Shown: in pieces, positions 25,250 through 42,949 of the stretch | Layout: every line of letters begins with the position of its first letter | How positions within the stretch are numbered: the stretch's first letter is position 1 | Assembly: GCA_949318235.1 (NCBI GenBank) | Contig: OX439136.1 | Span: forward strand, 16,557,111 to 16,621,110 | Source of the DNA: Ecdyonurus torrentis | Lineage: Eukaryota; Arthropoda; Insecta; Ephemeroptera; Heptageniidae | DNA: 64,000 nt | Reading direction: 5' to 3' | The notes under the pieces: model-generated | Told to the model about the DNA's origin: nothing | Database searches by the model: none | The model's input: the letters and a program-made list of their open reading frames with translations, nothing else | Made by a program: the position numbers and the translations under genes

Positions 25250-25962
25250 TTCTCATTTAATTTTGGTAGATACATTGATTGTAAATTACTATTAAATTTA
25301 AGCGAATTTTCATTTAATATTAAATTACAATTAATCTTTACATCTTCAATTGAATTTACAAAATGATTTACAAAATTATTAGCAATATCTTTGATAGAAC
25401 TTACATCAGACATATATTTAATAATAATATTATCAATATTAAGATTTTCTTTCCCTAATATTTGATTAATAAAACACCAAGATTTTCTTATATCACCAGC
25501 AATTTCAACAAATTTAGAATGATAATAATTATTTTTTTCTTTATTTATTAAAAAATTTATTTTGTTTCTTAATTTTTTATATCTAATTCTATATTCAGGC
25601 ATATGTAATGAGTTTTTAAATTTTTGAAAATATTTGTCTCTATCTTTCATAAGAAATTTTATTTCATCAGTACACCACACATTATTTAATCTTCTATTCT
25701 TGCTATTTAATAATTTTTCACTTTCACATTTATCACTTATATTTCGAAAAACTGTTACAATATGATTATATAATTCATTTGGACAATTAATATTATTACA
25801 TATACTCCAATCATAATTACAAATCATATTTCTGAATTTTTTTAAATTTTTAATTTTTACTTTTTCATTACAATTATTATTAATTAAATTAGTACTCAAT
25901 ATACAACCAGTCATATAATGATCGGTGATTGTACAAAGAGTGATTTTGTATTGGATTTTCAC
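25250..25962 (-). pseudogene. LINE ORF2 fragment (endonuclease tail to pre-RT region)
   Basis: The minus frame reads as the middle of a Jockey/BS-like LINE ORF2. A TITDHY motif at the start looks like the end of the endonuclease domain. It is followed by the linker before reverse transcriptase with a typical WCTDEIKFLMKDRDKYF segment, a run of basic residues, and a KSWCFINQILGKEN-type segment. Reverse transcriptase motifs are absent because the frame runs straight into the giant array at 25,249 and stops within ten bases. Both the 5' and 3' parts of the element are missing, which is not the usual 5' truncation. It is a dead remnant. Confidence 0.75.
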
Positions 25963-28394
25963 TGGTAAAAAGCAACTTTGCTGTACAGAATAGTTAAATT
26001 AACTTCATAGTCTCTTGAAAAAAATACGGTGCTGTGTAATAAGCACTATAGATAGAATATAGAAGTAATACTAAATGCATGACCAGGTATTTATTTACTA
26101 TTACAATTATTTTTTAAATAAACATTTAACCCTTCCATATAAATGTCATATAAATGCAAATATACCTATATACATTTAAAATTAAAATTAATCCACAATA
26201 AAATTTGCATTATTTATAATATAAAATTCAAGCTCTAATTATTGTTCATTCAAAAATTATTTAAATAAAGTGAAAGGATAAAGAATTAAAATTTAGATTT
26301 GCATTGTCACGTTCAATAATAATAAATTTAAATTATTATATAATAATGTCACAATCGATTATTTTATATAAACAATATCGATAGTGCATTAAACTTTCAC
26401 AGTCGATTTAAAAGTCACTTGACTTCAGGAAACCAACTTTCTAGACAGATGATACTCTTATATTATGGAGAAGAAAAAAAAATACTTGGATTTTACTGGA
26501 AATGTTCCAAGTAAACTACTTCACAAGCTGTGATGTTAGATTTCTGTTAGCGAAAAAAACATTTTACCTACTTTTAATGCAAATAAAATATGCTAAACTA
26601 AAATACTAAATTATAAATACTATATATAGGAAATTGGAGCAAGTATATATACACATAAAATCAATGTTTTTGCTTTTAAGTTTATTTTTAATATTTTTTT
26701 TATTAAAATTGCTACGGATAATTTGTATAGCGTATAAGAAGTAGGAGTATAGAGGCATATAAATAAGGACTTAATTAGGACTAGTGATTTAGACCCTAAC
26801 TTTTAAATTAAAGTTCTCTCTCTCTCTCTCTATTTATTTCTTTTTTTTTTCTTTATTAAAAGCTTTAAAAAATCTTTATAAGTGTTTTAAAATTAGTTTT
26901 TCAAACAGTAAACCCTTTAAATAACCTTTTAAAAAAGTAGTCCTAATAGACCACTTGCAATGAACGAACTATTTAAAATAAATTTAAACATTCTTAATGC
27001 ATTTCTTATGGAAAAATTGTTACCATAAATATGTAGCAGCAATGAAAAAACGTTCATCGCAATTGGTCCATTTAAAAAAAAAAAAAGGAGAAAAAGATGT
27101 TGATGTTAGTAATCGGTATTAATATCATTAATATTAGTTTGTTTATTTTTATTTTATTTTTCTCATTTGTGACAGAAAATTTTACATTATTTACTCATAA
27201 AAATACTCTGTATTGCGTTTATAAAAGTCGACATACAAATGCATTGTATATGAGGCATTTTAATTAAATTTTTAATCATAATGACTGTACCAAAGTAAAG
27301 TAAAAAATATTAATAACTCTTTAAGATTATGAGGTCAATGAAGAATTAACAATAACGTAAGGATGATGCACCAAAGCATACTTTCAAAAAGTAACTTAAC
27401 CGTGAAAGTGTTTACTGTTATGCTGCCAACACAATATGGTATGTATAAAAAAAACTTCATAATAAAATAATTAGAACAAAAGTAAAAAAAAAAATATATA
27501 TATATATATGCATTTATATAGTTACATTTTGATTAAAATTATGTAGTTATTTTACTATAAATATACAATAAAATTTAAATATAGTAATGAAAATAATTCT
27601 AATTTATTGCTCCATCTTAAAATTAATTTATAGATTTATATCATTAATTATGCAAGGATAAAAATTACGTAATAATTATGATAGTGCAATCTTGACAATT
27701 ATCAATTATTTATGTTTATTTTGGTTCTTGTGGTTTTGCATAAGTGTGCTTTTTTGTGTGTGTGTGTGTGTGTGTGTGAATTTAAATTTAGTACATTACT
27801 GCACTTTCCCCGATACACACCCGATAAAATGTACTATACCATATATTGAAATTGCTGACTTAATTTCACCAATATTTATGCTGTACGGCATAATAATTAT
27901 TTACTGTATATTGCAAAAATTAAGTTACTTCAACTCTAAATATTTTAAAATATATATACTGAAAATTTTATACTGGCCAATTACTGAAATTGTAAAAATT
28001 GTTATTTCATATAATTTATAGGCGTGCCCATATTTCATAAGGGTAAACAAAAATCAACCAACAAAAAAATCGATACTGCAATGGAGACGAAGAATTACTT
28101 TGACTTTCAAATATCCTCTAAACTACGACTTTATAACAAAAAAAAAATATATATATTATTTAAATATCTAGAAGAAAAAAAATGTGTTACGAACTGTTTT
28201 CATGACCTGCTACAATTTTTCATCTGTTCTAATTTGAATATCAGATTGGAACGTCAATAATTTTTAGCATCATGCAAACTCAAGGTTCAAACTCAAATTG
28301 CGCCACAATAAAACTTGGAAAAAGTAATTGTTAAATTGTAATTATATAAATATATAATGCAGTATAATAACTTTAATAATTATTTTATGGGCTT

Positions 28395-28425
<31 letters not shown>

Positions 28426-31400
28426 TCGTGTTAGTATAGTTATATATCAGTTATTATTTATCCGTGTTCAATGTATTAATTTTATGGTGCCAATTATGAG
28501 AATCGTGTATTTATGTCACATATTTAAAATTGCTCTTATTTTCTGACCAAATATTTCCAATTTCCTTATAATGTTCTATTTTTTTAATATTTAATCATTT
28601 ATCGAGTTTTTAATTTTGTTAAAAAAAAAATAATAACACGGAAAATAAAAACAATAAAAATTAAAATATTGTTTTTTTATAATTTCAAATTTAGCTTTTT
28701 CTTTATAGCAAAAATAATCGAATAAAGAAATAAAAAATCTGAAACCACAGTTTTGTTGTTTATATATATATATGACATGACAACTTTATAGAAGTTAGAT
28801 AATGTGCCACACCCCAATTAATTACATGGAAATACCCCAAACCATGAAATTCATTACGTAAAAAATCACTTTCCGTTATTAGTTATACATGGATTTTAAT
28901 ATAATAATAATTATCGTAAATATAATAAATTTAAAAAAATCCTATGAATAAAAATGACCCATATAAATACTAGGAAGAGTGCAATAAAATAATGTTTTAG
29001 AGTAATATACTATAATACCAATTGCATTACATGTAATGAAGTATACGATGTATACACGCAGAGGGTTGTTTGTAGTAATATTTTATTACTTTGTTCTACT
29101 TCTTTCAGATTATATGTCTACTGACCCAATTTGTTTTTTTATATACATAATATGTCCACCTTTTATAGCGTGTATTGGAGGGTAGGTCTTAACATTATTT
29201 AAATCATACCATAACCTAGGTAAAAAGTTTTCTCTCGTATATAATATAATGTATAAGGAAAACTTCGGATATTTCAAAATTATTATGAAATTTTTTCATC
29301 CCCTATGGAGTACGAGTCATTTAGTGTGACTCATATAGAAAGTTTGTGTATAAAGTATTGTTTAACATGCGACTGAGAGGGAATTAAAGGTTACTTATTT
29401 TTTTGTTAAGAAATTAGACAAGGGAGCAAATCTTATAATTTCGTTAAAAAAAAGAAGAACAGAAAATATACACAGTAGTTTTATTTATTCCATAAGAAAT
29501 GTCTAAGTTTTGTATCAAGCACCTTCTAAATAGATCTTCCTTTGAATGCTAAAGAATATAATGTTACAAACAGGTTGAATGAAATAAATTATACTTAACC
29601 CAATCATTCATTTTATAAGCTATTTTCTGTACGTGACTTTTCTTACAAATGGGGTCTCAACTGAAAATTCAATGTTGTATTTCAATGAAAAATTGTTCAA
29701 TTCTCTATTGATAAAATATATAAAACGGATAACACCCCCTGTTGAGATTTTTTTCCCTACTATACCTGTAATGTACAGTTCTTCAATTAATTTGTAAAAA
29801 AAAAATGTCATAAAGGATTAAAATATATATCCTATATTATCCTATAAATGAAATAAAAAGTATAGAGATATGATTTCACTTACTGTGTGTTGTAAATGTT
29901 CGTCATTTAAGCTTAAGCACCTGTTTTTCAACTAAAAATATGACGTAAAATTGTTATCAATAAGTCTGGGTTAGCACAGGTGTTCAGACGATGAAATATT
30001 TAATATAATACTTGTCCTACCTATGAAGTTTTTTTGTTTATTTTTTTTTTCTTATTTTTTTTATTATTTTCTATATTACACAAAAAAAAAATCAATTTAA
30101 GGTATTTAAAAGCTTTACAAATCAAAATAATTAAAAATTAATATACATACAACCTGTTAGTTGCTCTTCAGCACATTTCAAGTTTTATACTTTTAAGACG
30201 AGCAATTGAAATATATTATATGAGTGACAATGAGTAACCCAAAATATCATTCTATGGGTAGTTTTAACTGTATAAAAGTATTATGAGTATAATGAAACGA
30301 AATCAGATAAGAAGATGTGACTCAATTATATGCTAATATCTTTATTTTTTTATTTTTTTAATCTTAATCAAAAAATAACACACATAGGAGTTCAAGCATA
30401 CTTGCATATCAATGTGCATCAAAGCGCATACCACACGTTACTTAACTGTTAAACCAAACTTGAGGTTGCTTCGTTATATAATAATAATTAACCTATTGTT
30501 TATATATTTAAACAAAAATATTTATATATTGTATACATATAAAAATAATTTATCATAAAAAAGAAAGTTATGTTAACCGTTGATTAACGGTTTATTCAAT
30601 ACCTGGAAAAGTAATTTTAATGAACGTTTCCTCCTTTATTCTTGATATAAATTAAATAATGCTTATTGAATCTATATAACAATCGAATTACAGTAATGAA
30701 ATTATTTAAAGAAGATATTGTTATTGATTTATAAAATCGTATATAAATGAAATTTTTAATAATTTTCTGTAATTATAAATATTTTTGAAAAATATCCAAA
30801 ACTCAGACAATTTTGTAATATGACTGGAACAATTTTTTCAAAACAAGGGTAGTTAAAATACTCTGTTCTGAATATAACAAATTAAGATTTGCAACTCTTG
30901 ATAATTTTCTCTAATTTGTAATAAGACCAAGTACCTATATTATGGATAAATTTTATGGTATATAAGATATGTTTTAATGGACATGCACTTTCAATGCAAT
31001 ATAACCAAAGCAAATATTAATAAAACGGTCCATGCTTACTTTAAAACTATATAATTAAATGTCTTGATATTAACTTATACAATTTTATATTATTAATAAT
31101 ATGTGAGAGAATGCCGAAGGCCATAATATATTATTATTCATTTTTTAATTATTTCTTTAACAATGTTGTTTCCCCCATAGAGATAAGCATTGTTTATTTA
31201 CACAGGTGCATCATTGATATTGTAATGTGTCCATCAATATATGTCAGTCCATATTATCATAATATTACATATTCTTACACAATAAAGTATGATGCAGCTA
31301 ATTTTTTTCAATACTTTTAGATACATCTAAATCTATTGTAATTATAATATATTTATAGTAAACGTCAAATTGTTTTTTTGATATAACGTGAACGGACCAA

Positions 31401-31564
31401 TCACAGAGCTTCTGTACGGTTATTACTTTATAATTTGTTTTAAATTACTGTGATTGGTTGCGATAAATTATATGATCATCATATTATATGATTAAAAAAA
31501 TTTAATATACTACGTACAATAGTTTATTTTAGCGATGACAAAAATATAAACTATATAATGTATA

Positions 31565-31599
31565 TTTTTTCTTTCTTTTCTTTTCTTTTCTTTTCTTTT

Positions 31600-31634
<35 letters not shown>

Positions 31635-31646
31635 CTTTTCTTTTCT
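31565..31646. repeat. TTTTC / poly-T tract
   Basis: CTTTT pentamers run into about 30 T and return to CTTTT pentamers. Confidence 0.9.
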
Positions 31647-32296
31647 ATTTGCTATGACTAATTTAAACTGACAATGAGACCCTTTACTATATATAGATTC
31701 ACAGTGATTTGTAGGACTTCAAAAAATGTCTCAATAACTATGAGGAAAAGTGTCGTTTTTCCTCTGTTGGATTACATACCGACCGTTCAGACCAAACAAA
31801 ATATCCTTTTAATTCAATAAACACAAAATAGGATTTTCAAAACTAGAATATTTTGTCCAATTCTGATGCTTTAAATGTACAAAGAAAATTTTAACTTATG
31901 AAAACCGAACGATTTTTTCTATTGTGGCGTCACGATTGTTCAAAATTTGTGCATTTTGCCTACTTAACAGTTATTTAGTGCTCTCTACTGTGGTTATATT
32001 TGGTTAAATCATCTTTCTCTTTGGAAACAAGAAGTGAAAATTGATCATGATTATTGGTACCCCATTTTGTGTTAAATGAATTAACAGTTTGTACTGGACA
32101 CCTTTAAAATCACAAGGAATAGCGACAAAGCGCTCACATGTGAGAGATGACAGGCCGGTATCGGTATATAAAATGCACTATAATACACATACGATCATCT
32201 AAGATCCAATTATTACACAATTTTAAAGTAATATAACGTTATGCTTTGAAAAATAGGCTAAAATGCATATAAAAAAGTTTGATGGTTATTTTTATT

Positions 32297-32299
32297 CAT

Positions 32300-32334
<35 letters not shown>
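32297..32334. repeat. TTTA microsatellite
   Basis: About nine uninterrupted tetranucleotide units. Confidence 0.9.
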
Positions 32335-32335
<1 letters not shown>

Positions 32336-33889
32336 TATTATATAATATATATATTTTTTTTTAGGAAAACATAAATATATGACTATCATTTTATTATGCA
32401 ATTTGTGCAGCATAATTTAGTATTGGACGAGTTTCAAATTAAGTAACAGCAGAAAGCTATGAGAAACCAAAAATATGACAAAGGCCAACGATATAGTGTG
32501 GTTAGAAATAAAACTGTAATCGTGAGAATATAACTATCGATCTATGAGAGAGAATTATTGTTTTGGTCAAGTTCATATTATTATTGATCCATTTTTTTCT
32601 TTGTAAGTAAGACGTAGTAATATGTTAAAGATTTGCATTATACAGCAATATCAATTATATTTGTTTTTAAAAGAAATGAATCATATATCACAATCACATT
32701 GTATGCACTGTATTTGATTTGGATTTTTTTCTTCTTCTTCCAGTTTTGGATAAACGTTTATGGGTGTAATATGTGTAATATAATATATATAAATGTTCTC
32801 GAAATTTAGAGCAAGTTCACGAGACTAGAGTGTGATAGATAAAGGTTTATCAGTGATTTACATTTTCAAAATAAATTTAAAATCATATCATATAGTAGTA
32901 GAGCAACTGGTCTAACTAAAGTAATCAAAAAAGTTAATATTTCTCTCTTTTTTTTTAGTTTTTGAAGTTTACACAATATAATTGGTAAATTCAGACATTA
33001 TAATTTTATTTAATAAACACACTTGGTCATACATTTTCATATCATTAAATTAAATACATCAAATTCTTACATTATCATAATTTAACCTTTTTTTTTTTAT
33101 TCTGATACTACATAGTACAGTCTACTACAGTACTACATGATATACATAGTACACTTCAGTATATAGGTAATTAAATAAATGCCCCCAAAACAAATTAATA
33201 TACTGTGTGATGCGCATTATTAATATACTGTATAAATGAAACATTAATAATTGTTGTAATTTTTTTTTCCTATTCAATATAATTAAAATTTTATTGTGAA
33301 ATTAAAATCAGATATAACTGTGGTTTTCTTTGTATAATTGAGACTTGATTTTATTTTCCTAATTATCAGTACACATATTTATAAATAACTACATCCACCC
33401 AAATCATATCTGACTATATGACACAAGTATGATCTATATAGTCATATGTAACGTATTTTCCTTGAGATAAAAAAGGCCAGCTTAGACGAGAGTAAATAAA
33501 AATATCACGAGAAATGATGACGCATAATTACAGCAACACTTCACACACATCACGTGATTAAAGGCAATACGTGACACTTACGTCAACTAAGAATTGCATG
33601 AAAAACATCTTCATATTATATACCTATTATGTATTGACAGTAAGGATATCAACATTTTATACCATATTGTTTTATAGAAATACAATACGGAGAAGGCTAA
33701 AAATGAGACTAATTTGGTGATATGCGACTAAAATTATTTGTAAAGATATAAAACAATCAAATATTTTACACATTAATACTTGGATACGATGACTACAGAT
33801 ATGTTTTAAAAAAACAATACGATAATATATAAAGGTTGCCATTTTTTTTTCTTTTTTTCCGTCACTGGCACTGAAATTTTTATCACGCT

Positions 33890-34190
33890 AATAGACCGAA
33901 TGCACCCATATTTAAGAGCCGCCATTTTGCTGGTTAGGAATACATAGGCCAGCATAGGAAAAACGTCATTTTTATTGTTTTAATAGCAAAAGAAGCTTCA
34001 AAGCTCAATCAAAGACTTGACTTATTTCTAGCTTCTAATAAGCTCAAAAAATATGAGAAAAATTCATTCAGTTGAAATAAACTCTTTTTATGTGAAAAAA
34101 TAGGAGAAATGATGTTTCCCCTATGCTGAACAATGCAATAGACACCACAAACATGGCGACAAAGCGCAAGGATGTGAAAGGGGTCTATAA
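33890..34190. mobile_element. Foldback (inverted-repeat) element
   Basis: The left arm around 33,920-33,980 (GCCGCCATTTTGCTGG, then CCAGCATAGGAAAAACGTCA) is matched in reverse by the right arm around 34,105-34,170 (TGATGTTTCCCCTATGCTG, then CACAAACATGGCGAC). The arms are diverged, so this is an old non-autonomous element. No transposase frame is present. Confidence 0.5.
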
Positions 34191-34245
34191 TAATTTTTAC
34201 TATTACAGTTATCAAAGTCCTATAGGTTGAAAAGTTTTGGAATTT

Positions 34246-39264
<5,019 letters not shown>

Positions 39265-39296
39265 CATTGAATTTAGAGTATACTCTAAATTCAATG
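39265..39296. repeat. Perfect 32-bp palindrome
   Basis: CATTGAATTTAGAGTA is followed immediately by its exact reverse complement, with no spacer. Confidence 0.9.
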
Positions 39297-39440
39297 GTAC
39301 AATATAGTACAGACAATGTGGCACAGACATGGTGTACACTTAAAATCACAGACGTGTAGAGCTTAGATTTTTATAATACCGTCTATACTTGTAGTAAACA
39401 CTCTAAAATAATTCAAACAAAAATATTTTAACAATAATGA

Positions 39441-39773
39441 GGAAGTTTCCATAAAGTTAAGACCCTGTTTTGAGCACATTTTTAGAAAGAGTATAAATAG
39501 TAGATTCCATTGAAGTCAATATTTACCTTTATTAATTACATTTCAGCGATTAAATGCCCTTTAAAAAGTGCCTACCACGCCCCCCTAGGAGACCCTTCGT
39601 TCGTCTTTTGTAAATTTTAAACGCGCGTGGTAGGGGGGCGTGGTAGGCACTTTTTAAAGGGCATTTAATCGCTGAAATGTAATTAATAAAGGTAAATATT
39701 GACTTCAATGGAATCTACTATACTCTTTCTAAAAATGTGCTCAAAACAGGGTCTTAACTTTATGGAAACTTCC
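39441..39773. mobile_element. Young 333-bp foldback element
   Basis: The left arm (39,441-about 39,590) starts GGAAGTTTCCATAAAGTTAA and is mirrored almost perfectly by the right arm (about 39,623-39,773). The only clear difference I see is a 4-bp indel near 39,495. The centre of about 35 bp is non-palindromic. The near identity of the arms suggests recent insertion or arm conversion. I could not identify a target-site duplication or the superfamily. Confidence 0.85.
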
Positions 39774-40729
39774 TAAAATTTAATCTCCAGTGCTAAATTT
39801 CATACTTTAAGTAGGTATTTTGTTTTCTATGTTTAAAGTTTTTTTGTTTTTTTCCCACCAAAGATTTTTTTTTAATAGAAACTGCTATATATTATTTCTT
39901 TACAAATTATTTTTATTTACATAATTTTGAATCATGAGGAGTAACAAAGATGGAAATGTTGCAATATCTTACACCTACGAAGTTATGTTTTTATTGTGTT
40001 ATATTGCAGAGTAATTTTATAGCATGTTATCAGTGGTCTCTTATACACACAGCTGCATTCTTATCTAAAGTGCAAGAGTCTAACACATCTATACTATCAA
40101 AATTGATAACAATATATTGGAAATTAAAAGACAAAAAATATATACATACACATATCAAATGCGATCATGGACATTCTTTTGTCTTTGAAAAAAAAATGTT
40201 ATTATCAGCAAGTGAAATATATGTATATTTATATTACCCATATTAACTATTTATTTGGAGGTACTCATATTTTCTATCGAGTCACACAGCTTAAAATATG
40301 ATTGATAAAACTAATTTAACGCATTTACTGGATAATTGATTATTAATTGTATGTCAATAACTGATAATGCTACGTTATCAGAACTAGGAGTTATTGAAAA
40401 TAAATCTTCCATTAACTCATAAGTAACAGAAATTTTTTTAACGTATTTACAGAAATTCTCTTTGGTTTTTCTTAAATAAGTTGAAGTAGGAACTATTGCA
40501 GTTTATAGTTTGTTAGACATTCTTTTAAGCTAAAACTTTGAAATTCCTTTAGCCTTTAGCATGCCAATCTATTCCTTGCTAAAAAAAAAAAAAAAAAAAA
40601 GTACGCAACTATTTTGTTGTTGCTTTTAATACAGCATGCTCACAGGTAACAAAGAAACAAAAATATTACTTAATCGCATATTTGCTAAATATTTTAATTT
40701 TTATGCCTGCTTTTTTATAAAATTTATAC

Positions 40730-40832
<103 letters not shown>

Positions 40833-40849
40833 TTACGGTTCTAAATAAG

Positions 40850-41902
40850 CCCTACTAATTTGTCATCATAATTAGTTTTATAGATCTTTTCATTTATCTG
40901 ATTTATGACAGTTACCGGTACTATAAATGTTAAAGCTGATATTCTTAGTTATAAACGCATATCTAAGACAATAGGGTATAAGAACTCTTTGCATGAACTA
41001 TATATTATATAATTAGAACAGCAGAAAATCAATAACTGCATTTTTGCTTCCGACACACGCGGTATAAATGCCGGCTTGTATGTACAATATTACATCTTAC
41101 TTTATTTCACTGATTTAAAACTACTGTAATTGAGGTTGCATATTCTCAAAACAAAGCGACTTCTCTGAGATGCATACATATTTTATTGACAATATTGAGC
41201 AATGTGTGCTAAAATACCAGTAATGCATATCTTGGGTGCAGGGCATAGGGTGAGAAAACTTATGTATTACCTACGACTATCTTAGTTCCTTCTCTTTACA
41301 AATGTTTCATCTCTATCTTCTTTATGCATTATTTTAATATTAATTTATCTAAATATAATCAAATAAGTTTTCTTTACTGTCGTATCGTAACATAAATTTG
41401 GCGGAAAATAAAGTGACATTAGTGGGCGTGGCAAAAGGACCAAAATATTTACATTTAAAATATAAACCACCATATATGTATTTTTTCATATTTAGCATCA
41501 GTAAAAACCGTTCGATACTAATAATCCTGTATTTAATTTGTTCCAGGAGAAATTAATGTTGGAAAATGTAATTTTAATGGCTTATAGAAACTGCAGAGTG
41601 CAGACTAAAAAAAAAAAAGTTTCAAAATAAAACTGACCTTAGTCCATTTTAAATGTCCCAAGAAAATGAAGTTTTGGAACTGTTTTTATTGTAATAATTG
41701 GACATAATATGCAACTATTAAATGAGTTATCAAATGCCATATTTTGCAAGCTATGCAAGAATACATTCATGCAATATACGTAAAAGTATATGCATAAGTG
41801 CAATGTTTTGCACTTAATTCTTGTCAAGACATGCATTTGATCGCTGATCATAACTTAGCTAAAAATAACTTTAAAAGCAGATTTAACAACGAAGTAACTT
41901 AC
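40850..41902. other. No gene seen; probable intron of the minus-strand gene starting at 42,010
   Basis: This is AT-rich sequence with no coding exon that I can support. If the exon at 41,903-42,010 is real, this belongs to its first intron. Confidence 0.4.
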
Positions 41903-42010
41903 CGTGCTTGCAAATAGCAGTCCAAAGGTGATGATAAACATATTTTTCATGCCATTTCTAGATTTATTTGTCCTTGCACCGTTAAAAATATGCACATTTT
42001 GACACGCCAT
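41903..42010 (-). CDS. First coding exon of an unidentified minus-strand gene
   Basis: The minus strand has ATG in a good context (CACAATGG), then 36 in-frame codons ending at a strong donor (GTAAGT at 41,902-41,897) in phase 0. The short peptide begins MACQNVHIFNGARTNKSR and ends with a hydrophobic MFIITFGLLFAS stretch, consistent with a signal peptide or signal anchor, so the product may be secreted or membrane-bound. Upstream lies a compact promoter (next entry). I do not recognise the family, and I could not find the next exon in the AT-rich DNA to the left. It could be a chance frame, but start context, hydrophobic segment, donor and promoter all agree. Confidence 0.5.
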
Positions 42011-42202
42011 TGTGGGCAGGGCGATTAATTATTGTTTGTAAATATTAGATATAATTACTAAATACACTGAAAATAAGAGTTTAATGATACAACCTATGCA
42101 CAGGCACAAAAGTGTACAATCTTAAAATTTTACACCATTTTTATGTAAAATATAGTCAGAGAATTTACCACGACGGTGGTCTCTTTCCTTCTGCGACTAG
42201 CA

Positions 42203-42350
42203 GACTGAAGACTTTCAATCTAATGACGTCATTACTTATCATACCAATCACAATACAGAATACCTATCACGTGATCACATGACCTCCAAACTGGCCAATA
42301 AAATTCAAGGTATTTCCGTTTGGAATTTCAAACGTCATACATACCACGTG
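42203..42350 (-). promoter_or_regulatory. Promoter with CRE and E-boxes for the minus-strand gene
   Basis: Read on the minus strand, an arthropod-type initiator TCAGTC lies at 42,208-42,203. It is preceded by a CRE palindrome TGACGTCA (42,224-42,231) and two CACGTG E-boxes (42,268-42,273 and 42,345-42,350). Inverted CCAAT motifs lie around 42,244 and 42,361. No TATA box is evident. The predicted 5' UTR is about 195 nt. Confidence 0.5.
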
Positions 42351-42949
42351 ATTTAAGTCAGCCAATCAAAAGATGTTAGAGAATTTTTAACATTTAGGCG
42401 CGAATCTTTTTAAAATGATATTCTCATTTTTTTATTATTATTATTATTATTTTTTTTTAAGTAAACAAATCCAGTATACTTTTGGTTTAGAAATCAAACA
42501 GTAAAAAATATATATATATCATAAAGAACTATTGTTTTAATCATTTTTCATCATGCTTACACATATTATGTTCATGTTTTTTTCATCAGTTTTATTTTTC
42601 AACTTTTTAAGGCATACATACACAAATACACATATTATATATTATCACATTATGATATGATATATTATATTATATAATGATATATATTAATTAACTTACA
42701 TAAAATTTGAAAATGGATGACAGCAGATCGAGATGCTTGATAATTAATTACTAAGCGCTAATATTAAAGACATTTGAAGGGAAGATAATTGAAAGTTGAA
42801 TGATTTTTTAACAACAAATTTTATAAAAATATGGCTTTTTTGTTTTTGTTTCAACCAATGCAAAATGCGCACAAAAATATTCAGATGCAGTTGCAGATGC
42901 ATATCTCTTACAAAAGAATTTTTTTTTTTAATTTTAAAATTTAAATAAG

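Larger units (their letters stand above)
25963..33888. other. AT-rich gene-poor stretch
   Basis: I see no supportable gene. The few open frames of 60-110 codons are low-complexity, hydrophobic translations of AT-rich DNA, one of them across a GT repeat at about 27,755-27,778. Simple repeats include CT at 26,814-26,831, short AT runs, a TTTTC/poly-T tract at 31,565-31,646 and TTTA at 32,297-32,334. Confidence 0.6.

Noticed and set aside
27692..28021. A 109-codon hydrophobic frame
   Set aside because: It reads across a GT microsatellite and AT-rich DNA. The result is a Cys-Val run and low-complexity Ile/Tyr/Leu sequence, with no splice or family support.
39950..40246. A 98-codon plus-strand frame
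   Set aside because: AT-rich with no similarity I recognise, no Kozak or splice context, and located between repeats.
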